DNA of 41,677 nt from Bacteroidales bacterium (lineage in GTDB: Bacteria; Bacteroidota; Bacteroidia; Bacteroidales; UBA932): assembly GCA_017398125.1 (NCBI GenBank), contig JAFQHE010000061.1, forward strand, positions 1 through 41,677, in the 5' to 3' direction. Under the pieces are notes generated by a model. That model was not told where the DNA came from, searched no databases, and worked only from the letters and a program-made list of their open reading frames with translations. Both the position numbers and the translations under genes were made by a program. Positions 6,077 to 14,611 of this stretch are shown here, one piece after another (positions within the stretch are counted from its first letter, which is position 1; every line of letters starts with the position of its first letter).

Positions 6077-7015
6077 ATGAAAAAGATATTTTTTGCATTG
6101 GCAGCACTCATGCTTGCCTTTACCGGATGTGGTCTGGAGGATGGGAACACCCAAACAAATGAAAATAAAGCCGTAAAGGTTGTGGTAAATATGGATAAGC
6201 CGGGCTTTGGCGAAGGGACCCGTGCTGCCCGTACTGGTTGGGAAACAGGCGATGAAGTGGTAGCGGTGTTGGCTAATCAATTTAGTGTCTATGTAAAGCT
6301 GACCTATCAAGAAGATAAAACATGGGAAACTGCTTTTTATAAATATGATGAAGTTGAAGAATGGTATATAGAACTATCAGAAGGAGAGTCTGTATCTTTA
6401 GTTGCAGAACTAGAAACAGCACTACCTTCTGGCTCAGTAAAAGCAGCCTATTTCTCTTCGGGTGTTTTGGGAGTTAATTATAATGAAACATATGTACACA
6501 TTATAACGAAAGCCTTAACGCAAGATATGGGCGTGGGCGAATGTGTAATGACTTGCGAGGATGGTACTTATAGTGTGAGTGAAGGTGTTCTGACACTGAA
6601 CATCACCATGGTTCCGCAAGTAGCCCAATTCACTATCCGCGGTTTGAATTATGAAGATAATTATAATGTGGGTTATGCGGGAACAATTGTTATCTATGCC
6701 GGTGGAAAAATTACAGCCGATGGTGTTGTGTTGGAACCTTTGGGACCGCTCGGCGGAAATTATAGCGCTTGGGTTCATGACAATAAAGATGGCATTTCTA
6801 TCTATGCCAGTCCGTGGCAAACAAAACCGGAAGAATTTGATCAGACAGCGCTTGATAATGTAGGCGGTTTAGGCTTTTTTGCCTTTACGCTTTCAACTGA
6901 AAATGGTCGTATTGGCAGTCGTTCATTTTATGGAAAGAGTAGTTTGAAAAACGGCGGAGCTGTAATTTTTGATGGTCCTTACTCAGAAGGTGCTGGAGGT
7001 CTTGAATGGAAATAA
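6077..7015 (+). CDS. fimbrillin-like lipoprotein
   Basis: The protein has 312 residues. The signal peptide MKKIFFALAALMLAFTGC ends in a lipobox (Cys18), so it is lipidated and probably exported to the cell surface. After the linker, GTRAARTGWETGDEVVAVLA is the pattern found near the start of fimbrillin/Mfa-like proteins. In type V pilins the TR site can be cut by an arginine protease before strand-exchange assembly (family knowledge). The remainder is beta-strand rich. It follows the 43-residue acidic protein and precedes the paralogous pair at 7099-8099, so the cluster looks like a duplicated two-gene unit. It could be a pilus tip or accessory subunit, or a stand-alone surface lipoprotein; usher-like or anchor genes are not visible. 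Confidence 0.75.
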   Translation: MKKIFFALAALMLAFTGCGLEDGNTQTNENKAVKVVVNMDKPGFGEGTRAARTGWETGDEVVAVLANQFSVYVKLTYQEDKTWETAFYKYDEVEEWYIELSEGESVSLVAELETALPSGSVKAAYFSSGVLGVNYNETYVHIITKALTQDMGVGECVMTCEDGTYSVSEGVLTLNITMVPQVAQFTIRGLNYEDNYNVGYAGTIVIYAGGKITADGVVLEPLGPLGGNYSAWVHDNKDGISIYASPWQTKPEEFDQTALDNVGGLGFFAFTLSTENGRIGSRSFYGKSSLKNGGAVIFDGPYSEGAGGLEWK

Positions 7016-7098
7016 CCCCTTGCTCCTTATATTTATATCCCGAGTGCTAGAGTTGTGACCCGAGAGAATGTAAATTAACTTATAGATTTTAATTATAA

Positions 7099-7209
7099 AT
7101 GGAAAACAAAGTATTTCAAGAGTACGAAACTCCACAGCTGGAAATCGTAGAAATTGATGTCGAGCAAGGATTTGCAATATCAGACATGGATTACGGTAGT
7201 GAATGGTAA
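7099..7209 (+). CDS. small acidic protein, 36 aa, paralogue of the one at 5906
   Basis: It starts at ATG 7099 (MENKVFQEYETPQLEIVEID) and ends at TAA 7207-7209. It shares YExP and VEIxVEQGFAxS with the 43-residue protein at 5906 and ends in SEW. The tails after GFAxS differ, so the N-terminal part is the conserved portion. It lies 83 bases after one fimbrillin-like gene and 20 bases before the next, which supports co-expression with the latter. It has no signal peptide. Conservation between two diverged copies argues that it is a real gene. Confidence 0.7.
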   Translation: MENKVFQEYETPQLEIVEIDVEQGFAISDMDYGSEW

Positions 7210-7229
7210 TGATTAACAAGATTGTGAAA

Positions 7230-8099
7230 ATGAAAAGGATTTTAGTAATATTGGTCGCTGCCATGGTATGTGCAGTAACCTCATGTAATAAAGAAGAGGT
7301 TTTAAACAGCAAAGAAAGTGTCATCACAACAGTTAAATTTGCCATAGAAGGAAGTGAACAGACACGTACTACCGCAGAATATATCTCTGGTTTCGGATTC
7401 AAATTCTCTTGGAATGATGATGAACAGGTGTATGTGATTCCTGCGGAGGTAGGCAATAGGGCGCATTCAAAATTTTCATATAATGCAGACAAAGGCATTT
7501 TTGAATATGTGACGGGAGGTAAACTTGAGGTCGGAAAGAAGTATTATGCAGTTACTAATAGTGGATTATCTGCTTCGAATATACCTAACTTTAACAAGGA
7601 TAAGCTTTGTGCCATTATGGAACTCATGGCAAACGGGGATTTGGAATCACTGCCAATGGTCACTAATATCTTTACAGCAGATGCCGAGGGTACATTTGCA
7701 ACTTTTCACCATTTGGTTGGAGTTGTGGAGATTCCTGTAACTGGAACCGGTGATTTGTGGAACATAGGTCTAAGTGTATACAAAAGTTCAAACAAAAATG
7801 TGAGAGGAAAATTGATTGTTAATTTTGATGGAGATGAAATCGGGACAGTAGAACAAGGGAATGGGGGATATAATGAAACCGAATCATTTGAATTCAGGTA
7901 CAAAGAAACATCTAAATTGACACTCTCGTCTACACCACATTCTCTATTTTTCCCTGCATTCCCAGGTGTATATGATTACACTCAAATGAAATATATGACC
8001 GATGGGGAAAATTATTCTGTATATACAGAAAATCTGGGTACACTTACGGTAGAAAGAGGCAAGATCAACAAGAAAAGCACTCCCGTAACAATCAATTAA
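7230..8099 (+). CDS. fimbrillin-like lipoprotein, second copy
   Basis: The start at ATG 7230 (MKRILVILVAAMVCAVTSC) gives a proper lipoprotein signal with Cys19; the in-frame ATG at 7203 overlaps the upstream small gene and would add residues before the signal peptide. The mature part of about 270 residues contains QTRTTAEY and FSWNDDEQVYVIPAE, the typical opening of fimbrillin-like domains, followed by a beta-rich body ending in KKSTPVTIN. It is a diverged paralogue of the protein at 6077 and likewise follows a small acidic protein. A strong hairpin terminator 53 bases downstream ends the unit. It is probably a surface-exposed adhesin or pilus component. Confidence 0.75.
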   Translation: MKRILVILVAAMVCAVTSCNKEEVLNSKESVITTVKFAIEGSEQTRTTAEYISGFGFKFSWNDDEQVYVIPAEVGNRAHSKFSYNADKGIFEYVTGGKLEVGKKYYAVTNSGLSASNIPNFNKDKLCAIMELMANGDLESLPMVTNIFTADAEGTFATFHHLVGVVEIPVTGTGDLWNIGLSVYKSSNKNVRGKLIVNFDGDEIGTVEQGNGGYNETESFEFRYKETSKLTLSSTPHSLFFPAFPGVYDYTQMKYMTDGENYSVYTENLGTLTVERGKINKKSTPVTIN

Positions 8100-8151
8100 A
8101 GTTACCGCGCTACATTTAAAGTATAGCATATTTAGCAAGAAAATTTCCATT

Positions 8152-8179
8152 ACACCCGACTCTGTTCGGGTGTTTTTTT
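8152..8179 (+). terminator. intrinsic terminator after the fimbrillin-like cluster
   Basis: ACACCCGA and TCGGGTGT form a perfect 8-bp stem around a 6-base loop (CTCTGT), followed by a run of T residues. It separates the small-protein/fimbrillin cluster from the next operon. Confidence 0.85.
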
Positions 8180-8232
8180 ATCTTCTGCCAGTCAGTACAG
8201 AGCCTCTCACCATCGGACCAATCCTTAAGCCC

Positions 8233-8295
8233 TGTGCCAACCTGCTGCTCATGTGGCAGCAGGTTTATGTTGCAACATTGGCTGATGTTGAGTAA
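8233..8295 (+). pseudogene. diverged relic of comF 3' end, copy 4
   Basis: The frame reads CANLLLMWQQVYVATLADVE and a stop (TAA 8293-8295), clearly related to the other relics (CANLLLAHYDCKIYIATLAYVE in pieces). Unlike them it contains a perfect 10-bp inverted repeat, AACCTGCTGC (8239-8248) and GCAGCAGGTT (8256-8265) with a 7-base loop. It carries the candidate promoter for the operon that follows. Confidence 0.5.
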
Positions 8296-8300
8296 TTTTG
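8270..8300 (+). promoter_or_regulatory. candidate promoter inside comF relic 4
   Basis: TTG at 8270-8272, 20 bases, then TAATTTTG at 8293-8300, matches TTG-N20-TAnnTTTG. The stop codon of the relic forms the first three bases of the -7 box. Transcription would begin about 25 bases before the ATG at 8333. Confidence 0.55.
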
Positions 8301-8332
8301 CGGGGAAATTGCAGGAATTAAATTTTTTGGAA

Positions 8333-11074
8333 ATGAAAAAGATATATAGCAGACTGCTTGTGCTGTTCATAATGTTCACAATGTGCGTTGGTTGTACTTC
8401 TATAATAGAGGAGGATCTTAATGCAAAATTGGAGGATCTGGACAATAGGGTTACAGCTTTGGAAGAGTTGTGTAAAAAGACAAACACCAATATTGCATCT
8501 ATCCAGACTATATTGGGGGCATTGACCAGCAATAACTTTATAACAGGTGTTACACCGGTTGATGAGGCAGGAGTAACAATTGGGTATACAATAAGTTTCG
8601 CTTCGGGAGAATCCATAACCATTTACAATGGAACAGATGGAGAGGATGGATATATACCACAAATAAGTGCATCTCAGGATGAAGATGGAGCATATTACTG
8701 GAAAATTGACGGGCACTGGATTTATGATGAGAATAATGAAAAGATACAGGCCGAGAATATAGTTCCTACCTTTAAAATTGAAGATGAATATTGGTTTGTC
8801 TCATACGATAACGGGAAAACTTGGGAGAGGCTTGAAAAGGCAACTGGAGAGGATGGCGAGTCAATTTTGCTCTCTGTAGAGCAGGCCGAAGGACATGTGA
8901 CATTTACATTGGCCGATGGAACAACAGTTACAATTCCAAAGGCTGCAGAGATGTCAATAAATATAAAGGAGGGTGAAAATCTGGCATGTATGGCAGGCCA
9001 GAGCATATATGTGGAGTATGAGTTGTCGGGTGTTTATGGGGAATATGATATGGAGTCAATTGGAGGTAATGGATGGAGGGCTGAAGTGGAGAGGGTTGGG
9101 GAGTTCTCAGGCAGAATAAAGGTTACAGCTCCAGATCCTATAGCTCCGGCAAAAGTGATTGTTGTCTTGAGCAACAGATTAGGACAATCCGTAATGAAAT
9201 CCCTCTCTTTTGAAAATGGCAGACTCATTTTGGTCTCAGATGCGTATAGAGTCAACTGGGCGGGTGGCGAAATTCGGGTTCCTGTGAGGACAAATCTGGA
9301 GTATGAGGTTCGTGTGCCAGATAATAAGAAGTGGCTGACATATATACAGACCAAGGCAATGCGTAACGACACACTGCTCTTCTCTTTGGCAAAATATCCC
9401 GGCGAGAATCCGATAAGAATGGCTGAGGTTGAACTTTTGAGCAATGCCGGATCTGTTTTGGAGACTATAACCATTGCACAGCTGTCGGAACCTACAGGAA
9501 ATGCAATACATTTTGCCGACAGCGTTGCAAAACAGGCTTGTATAGCTGCAGGTCTGGATGTTAATGGTGATGGTGAGATTTCCGGCAAGGAGGCAGCAGA
9601 AACAGAGTGGCTTCCGGACTGGATGTTCAGCAGTTTTTCCAATGTAAGGTCATTTGATGAACTTCAGTACTTTACAAAAATTGAATATTTGCCTCATGGA
9701 ATGTTCAGTGGTTGCACTATTTTGGAATCAGTTATTATACCCAATAATGTAAAGTTTCTTCGTGGTTGGACCTTTTCAGAGTGTCGTAGTCTTGTTTCAA
9801 TAGATTTGCCAAACAGTATTGAGGATTTTGGCGATGGCTATAATTTCCGCTATTGTGTCTCGTTAAAGAGCCTGCAAATTCCTGAAAAGGTAACCCGTGT
9901 AGGCAATGAGGAATTCTTTGGATGTGAGAATTTGACGCAGATGCACATACACTCCAATATCAGCGAATTGGGCTGGAGTGCATTTGCAGAGTGTGTAAAT
10001 TTGACTGACATCACATTGCATGACAACATAACTGATATCTATGGCTCATGTTTTAGAGGTTGTCTTTCATTGCAGAATGTTGAGTTACCCAAGGGGTTGA
10101 GATATTTGAGCGAATACCTGTTTCAAGACTGTATATGTCTTGAGGAGATTGAAATTCCATCAAGTGTGACCTCATTAGGCTATGGATGTTTCTGGGGATG
10201 TACAGCTTTGGAAACAATCCATATACCTGAAAGCGTCACAGAGGTAGGCGATGCAATTCTTGCAGGCAATAATCTGAAGAGTATTACAGGAAAATATGTG
10301 ACTCCAGATGGGCTTTATTTAAAAGATGGTAACGCAATCAAAGCTGTAGTTGGTGGTGTCAAACGCGCCTTCATCATTCCTGAAGATGTTGTGAGCATAT
10401 GTGACCGTGCTTTTTGGAGAAGCTCTGCGGAGAGTGTAATTTTGAATAAGAATTTGCAATTTATAGGTCATTCCGCTTTTGCAGAAGCGGAATTGGAGGA
10501 GATTTTTATACCAGAGAAGGTGGTTACCATTGCAGATGGAGCCTTTTGTGATACACGTATGCTGGAGAGAGTAGTTTTTGCTGACAGCATCAAATTGTTG
10601 CATTGGGGTAACAATTGCTTCAGTAGTTCAGCTTTAACGCAGATCTCCATTCCAAAGACATTGGAAAGTATTGGCGCGTGGTCTTTATCAGGCTGTTATA
10701 ATTTAAAGGAGCTGGTTTTCCCCAAGAATATTACGGTAATACCTGAAGGAATCTGTTGGGGAGCAGGAATAGAGAGCGTCACTTTTGAAGGTGCGGTAAC
10801 TGTTATTGAGGGAAGTGCCTTCGGTTACACGCAACTTAAACAGGTGAAGATACCTCAGACCGTTCATGCAATAGGACAAGATGCATTCTACCATTGCTAT
10901 AACCTGGAGAAAGTGTATTGTTATCCTAAAGCTGTCCCGGGATTGGGCAATAATGTATTTATGAGGGAATCATATATGCCGAAACTTGTCATATATGTGC
11001 CTAAGAGCTCCATTGGAGATTATAAGAGTCATCCGGCATGGGAAGATTATAAATCATGGTTACAGCCAATGTAA
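8333..11074 (+). CDS. BspA-like leucine-rich-repeat surface lipoprotein with DUF4988 domain
   Basis: The protein has 913 residues from ATG 8333, chosen because it begins the signal peptide (MKKIYSRLLVLFIMFTMCVG, lipidated Cys21). A short coiled coil (LNAKLEDLDNRVTALEE) and a DUF4988 module (about 27-200, with YNGTDGEDGYIPQ and YYWKIDGHWI) come first. Beta-sandwich-like segments and an EF-hand/dockerin-like calcium loop (about 409-420, DVNGDGEISGKEA) follow. From about 425 to 900 it carries BspA/LRR_5-type repeats with the recurring IPxxVxxIGxxAFxxCxxL theme. Such proteins are surface adhesins or ligand binders. It heads a four-gene operon with 14-base spacing to the DUF3575 gene. Whether the calcium loop stabilises the fold is inference. 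Confidence 0.85.
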   Translation: MKKIYSRLLVLFIMFTMCVGCTSIIEEDLNAKLEDLDNRVTALEELCKKTNTNIASIQTILGALTSNNFITGVTPVDEAGVTIGYTISFASGESITIYNGTDGEDGYIPQISASQDEDGAYYWKIDGHWIYDENNEKIQAENIVPTFKIEDEYWFVSYDNGKTWERLEKATGEDGESILLSVEQAEGHVTFTLADGTTVTIPKAAEMSINIKEGENLACMAGQSIYVEYELSGVYGEYDMESIGGNGWRAEVERVGEFSGRIKVTAPDPIAPAKVIVVLSNRLGQSVMKSLSFENGRLILVSDAYRVNWAGGEIRVPVRTNLEYEVRVPDNKKWLTYIQTKAMRNDTLLFSLAKYPGENPIRMAEVELLSNAGSVLETITIAQLSEPTGNAIHFADSVAKQACIAAGLDVNGDGEISGKEAAETEWLPDWMFSSFSNVRSFDELQYFTKIEYLPHGMFSGCTILESVIIPNNVKFLRGWTFSECRSLVSIDLPNSIEDFGDGYNFRYCVSLKSLQIPEKVTRVGNEEFFGCENLTQMHIHSNISELGWSAFAECVNLTDITLHDNITDIYGSCFRGCLSLQNVELPKGLRYLSEYLFQDCICLEEIEIPSSVTSLGYGCFWGCTALETIHIPESVTEVGDAILAGNNLKSITGKYVTPDGLYLKDGNAIKAVVGGVKRAFIIPEDVVSICDRAFWRSSAESVILNKNLQFIGHSAFAEAELEEIFIPEKVVTIADGAFCDTRMLERVVFADSIKLLHWGNNCFSSSALTQISIPKTLESIGAWSLSGCYNLKELVFPKNITVIPEGICWGAGIESVTFEGAVTVIEGSAFGYTQLKQVKIPQTVHAIGQDAFYHCYNLEKVYCYPKAVPGLGNNVFMRESYMPKLVIYVPKSSIGDYKSHPAWEDYKSWLQPM

Positions 11075-11088
11075 TTTGAAAGGAGCTT

Positions 11089-11643
11089 ATGAAAAGAATT
11101 TTGTTTATAGTGTTCCTTTCTGCATTGGCATTGCAGGCTAAAGCCCAAAAAATCTCTTTGGAGACAAATATTTTGGATTATGCTAATCTTGGAACTCTGA
11201 ATCTGGAGGCAAACTATGGCGTTTCGCAGCACATCTCCCTTTTGTTGGGCGGAAGATACAACGGTTGGGAGTTTGAAGGCAAAAGTATCCATGACGTCAT
11301 TTCCAATGAACAGATTACGGCATACGCAGGATTCCGCTACTGGCCATGGCACATATATTCCGGATGGTGGTTCGGATTCAAAGGACAGTGGCAGGAGTAT
11401 GGGAGGGGAGGTGTCTGGCGTCCTTTGCTTGAAGAGGGAACAGCCATTGGTGCTGGAGTGACTGCCGGTTATACATTGATGTTGAGCCCACGGTTCAATA
11501 TGAACTTTGCAGCAGGTTTTTGGGGCGGGTCAAAGGATTATACCTTGTGGAATTGCAGGTATTGCAACAGGATTCAAGAGCAGGAGAGAGGCTTTTTCAT
11601 AGGGTTGGACAATGTTTATGTTTCGTTAGTATTGGTATTGTAA
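11089..11643 (+). CDS. DUF3575 family outer-membrane protein
   Basis: The protein has 184 residues with signal peptide MKRILFIVFLSALALQAKAQ. The mature part fits DUF3575: ISLETNILDYANLGTLNLEA, the aromatic block RYWPWHIYSGWWFGFKGQWQ, and amphipathic strands ending VYVSLVLVL, which suggest a small beta-barrel or barrel-like outer-membrane protein. DUF3575 genes often accompany OmpA-like and fimbrial assembly genes in Bacteroidota. It lies 14 bases after the leucine-rich-repeat lipoprotein gene and 1 base before the next gene, so it is translated within the same operon. Confidence 0.8.
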   Translation: MKRILFIVFLSALALQAKAQKISLETNILDYANLGTLNLEANYGVSQHISLLLGGRYNGWEFEGKSIHDVISNEQITAYAGFRYWPWHIYSGWWFGFKGQWQEYGRGGVWRPLLEEGTAIGAGVTAGYTLMLSPRFNMNFAAGFWGGSKDYTLWNCRYCNRIQEQERGFFIGLDNVYVSLVLVL

Positions 11644-11644
11644 A

Positions 11645-12541
11645 ATGAGAAGGTTGCTATACATATTGTTCGTGTTGCCGTTTTTGTTCAGCGGTTGCAT
11701 GAAACTTGTTGATGATGAGTTTTGGACAGAGGTCAATGAACTGGAAGAGAGGATTGTAGCTCTTGAAGCGGAGTGCAGGAATTTAAATGAGACAGTAGAG
11801 TCATTATTCAGACTCACCCAATCATACGATGCATTGGATTATATAAAGTCAGTTGAACCTATAGTGCAGAATAACGGGATTGTGGGCTACAGGCTTGTTC
11901 TGGGCAAAGGCGGGCCTGTAAATTTATATTATGGCAAGGATGGTGCAGATGGGTATACGCCAGTTGTCTCTTTGGCTTTAGGCAGTGACGGTATTTATTA
12001 TTGGACAGTAGATGGCGGATATATAAGGGATAGTGAAGGAAATCCTATAGGAATAAACAACAATTATATACCGCGTTTCAGAATAGAAGATAAAAAATGG
12101 TACCTCTCGCACGACAACGGCCTGACTTGGATTCCGTTGGGGCCTGCGGTGGGTGATGATGGGAAAACTTTCATATTCTCAATTAAAGATGGAGAAGAGG
12201 AGGTTGCCATATCACTCATAGATGGTACAGTCTTGAAATTTCCACGTTATAAGGAACTTAAAATTGATTTCAGTTTTCCTGATGTGCAACTTTCAGGTGG
12301 TGATGTGGCTGAAATAGAGTATAAAGTAGATGGTATGCCGGACAAGTATTTTATTGAAGCCATCGCTTCAAATGGTTGGGTTGCAGAGGTTGTGGAGAAG
12401 GATGATTTGTCGGGATACATTAGGGTAAAATCGCCGAAACGAATTGCTGATACAAGAATTTCTGTGTTTGTAAACAATAGGTATGGCCAGATGACAGCAA
12501 CGGGATTCTGTTTTAAAAATGGCTCTTTTAGCAGGTTCTAA
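11645..12541 (+). CDS. DUF4988-domain lipoprotein, 298 aa
   Basis: The signal peptide MRRLLYILFVLPFLFSGC gives lipidated Cys18. A coiled-coil segment (ELEERIVALEAECRNLNETV) leads into a DUF4988 module (YYGKDGADGYTP, YYWTVDGGYIRDS, WYLSHDNGLTW), followed by a beta-sandwich region to the end. It is paralogous to the first ~330 residues of the protein at 8333 but lacks the leucine-rich repeats, as if one operon member supplies a short stalk or anchor and the other the full adhesin. It starts 1 base after the DUF3575 gene. Surface location is inferred; no enzymatic motif is seen. Confidence 0.8.
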   Translation: MRRLLYILFVLPFLFSGCMKLVDDEFWTEVNELEERIVALEAECRNLNETVESLFRLTQSYDALDYIKSVEPIVQNNGIVGYRLVLGKGGPVNLYYGKDGADGYTPVVSLALGSDGIYYWTVDGGYIRDSEGNPIGINNNYIPRFRIEDKKWYLSHDNGLTWIPLGPAVGDDGKTFIFSIKDGEEEVAISLIDGTVLKFPRYKELKIDFSFPDVQLSGGDVAEIEYKVDGMPDKYFIEAIASNGWVAEVVEKDDLSGYIRVKSPKRIADTRISVFVNNRYGQMTATGFCFKNGSFSRF

Positions 12542-12558
12542 GCAGGGAGAAGATTGTT

Positions 12559-14544
12559 ATGTTCAAGATTGATACAGTTAAAATATATTTGACATTTCTT
12601 ATTATGGCACTCCTCGTAGTGTCATGTGGTACAGCGCGCAAGGCAAAATCTTTGAAAAAGGATGCGGTGTCGGTACAAATTACCCCTACCCAATATAAAA
12701 CGGATGGCATTGATGTAGATCAGATGTTGATGAAGGCCGATACCATCAAGATTATAGACAAGAACAAGGAGGAGCAGACCCTGATGGCCTACAGGACAAC
12801 TGATGGTGACATCTTTGCCCAGGGTGTCTTGGATGCTGTATTTGTAATATCAAATTTCAAGAATGTTGCAGAGAGAGCCGGCAAGGTGGATTTGTCATTC
12901 CAGATTCTGGTTCCAAAAGAGTTGCGTGACAGCAAGTGGCAGTTGCGGTTTTCTCCCACACTTGAGATAATGGGAGAGAAGGAGAAACTGGAACCACTTT
13001 TTATTACAGGTTCCGATTACAGAAAAGCACAGTTGAAGGGATACCAACAATATGAAAAGTTCTTGAGCAGGATAATTTCAGATACAACTGTTTTCATAAA
13101 TATACACATGCTGGAAATTTTTCTGGAGAGAAATATTCCTCAGATTTTTGCGTATAAAAATGATACGACAAGTGTAAGCGATGAGACCTTTTATTCAAAT
13201 TTTGGAGTGAGCGAACGTGAGGCAATAGAGCATTATACAAATAAGTATGCCAAGAGACGCAATGAGAACAGAAAGAACAAACGTGCCAGCAAGTTCGCAA
13301 AATATGTGAAGCAGCCGATAATTGAGGAAGGAATACGTCTGGATACCATTTTAACGAATGAGACAGGTGATTTCCTATATACATACGTACAGACAATCAA
13401 TACACGTCCCGGACTAAAAAAAGCGGTCATAACCATGTCAGGAGAGGTTTATGAAGAGGATGTGAGAGTATATCAGACTCCAGAGATAGGGCCTTTGGAT
13501 TTTTATATCAGCTCAATATCTTCGTTCGCCGACAATATGGTTGTCAGATACAAGACAAAGGTGATCGAACGCAGGGCCAGTGACAATAAGGAGTATAGGC
13601 TTGATTTCTTGGCGGGAAGAAGCAACTTGGATCTGTCGCTCAATGAAAACGCCGGCGAGATATTGAAGATCAAGGAGCATCTTGGCAGTTTGGTTGAGAA
13701 TCAGGTGTATGATCTGGATTCAATAGTTGTCACAGCTTCCGCCTCTCCCGAGGGTTCCTGGAGCTTGAACAAGTCACTTGCCCATAACAGGAGCAAGTCA
13801 ATAACTGATTATTTTAAATCATATCTGAAAGATTACAAAGATTCATTGTCACGGGATTTATATGAAATCAATCTGGACTCTACTTATGTTGCAGAAAAAC
13901 AGGATGATATTCTTTTTGCTTCCAAATCTTTGCCGGAGGATTGGAGTGGCTTGAGGCAACTTATTGAGAATGACACCGTTATTCCAGATAAGGAAAAGGT
14001 ACAGATATATAAGTTGTACGATGATGATAATTATGATAATAGAGAACTGAAACTTAGGGGTGTGGCATCATACAATTATATCAGGAAGGAGTTGTATCCT
14101 CAGTTGAGGCGTGTGATGTTCAATTTTTACATGCATAGGAAGGGTATGGTCAAAGATACAGTCCATACGACTATAATAGATACAACCTATATGGAAGGTG
14201 TGAAAGCACTTGTTGAAATGGATTATAAAAAGGCAATTGGCTTGTTGTCGGGGTATAACGATTATAATACAGCTGTTGCATACCTCTCAATGAATATGAA
14301 TGCTACAGCTTATGATATACTTAAGGATTTGGAAAAAAATGCCAAGGTCAATTATCTTCTTGCAATAATCAGTTCAAGGGAAAACCGTATTCAGGATGCT
14401 GTAAAGTATTATCTTGAATCATGCAGGGAGAATCCGTCATACATTCATAGAGGTAATCTGGATCCTGAAATTTCTGAACTGATAAAGCTTTATAAACTGC
14501 ACGAACTATTGGAAAAAGAGATGTATGAAGATGAGGTGTATTAG
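12559..14544 (+). CDS. OmpA-like lipoprotein, 661 aa
   Basis: The N-terminus ends in a lipobox (LLVVSC, Cys23). Residues about 60-330 form an unrecognised Bacteroidota-specific region. Around 375-425 the sequence VVTASASPEGSWSLNKSLAH followed by NRSKSITDYF matches the OmpA C-terminal peptidoglycan-binding pattern, including the conserved Asn, Leu and Arg positions. The C-terminal ~110 residues look like helical repeats (AVAYLSMNMNATAYDILKDL; QDAVKYYLESC). It probably links an outer-membrane surface complex to peptidoglycan. It is the last gene of the operon that starts at 8333 (17-base gap upstream). DUF3575 plus an OmpA-like lipoprotein is a recurrent pairing around fimbrial loci. Confidence 0.75.
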   Translation: MFKIDTVKIYLTFLIMALLVVSCGTARKAKSLKKDAVSVQITPTQYKTDGIDVDQMLMKADTIKIIDKNKEEQTLMAYRTTDGDIFAQGVLDAVFVISNFKNVAERAGKVDLSFQILVPKELRDSKWQLRFSPTLEIMGEKEKLEPLFITGSDYRKAQLKGYQQYEKFLSRIISDTTVFINIHMLEIFLERNIPQIFAYKNDTTSVSDETFYSNFGVSEREAIEHYTNKYAKRRNENRKNKRASKFAKYVKQPIIEEGIRLDTILTNETGDFLYTYVQTINTRPGLKKAVITMSGEVYEEDVRVYQTPEIGPLDFYISSISSFADNMVVRYKTKVIERRASDNKEYRLDFLAGRSNLDLSLNENAGEILKIKEHLGSLVENQVYDLDSIVVTASASPEGSWSLNKSLAHNRSKSITDYFKSYLKDYKDSLSRDLYEINLDSTYVAEKQDDILFASKSLPEDWSGLRQLIENDTVIPDKEKVQIYKLYDDDNYDNRELKLRGVASYNYIRKELYPQLRRVMFNFYMHRKGMVKDTVHTTIIDTTYMEGVKALVEMDYKKAIGLLSGYNDYNTAVAYLSMNMNATAYDILKDLEKNAKVNYLLAIISSRENRIQDAVKYYLESCRENPSYIHRGNLDPEISELIKLYKLHELLEKEMYEDEVY

Positions 14545-14563
14545 ATAATGAATCTATTTTTCT

Positions 14564-14571
14564 TAACTTTG
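14564..14571 (+). promoter_or_regulatory. promoter -7 box of cdaA
   Basis: TAACTTTG fits TAnnTTTG and lies 40 bases before the cdaA start, in the gap after the OmpA-like gene. cdaA can therefore be transcribed independently of the surface operon. No clear -33 element is seen. Confidence 0.5.
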
Positions 14572-14611
14572 TAGTATTGTAGCCCAGTAATTTATATTTA
14601 ATTGTTACGGT

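Noticed and set aside
8722-10894. Long open frames antisense to the leucine-rich-repeat gene
   Set aside because: They are mirror frames of a strongly coding repeat-rich gene and show no protein-family features or start signals.
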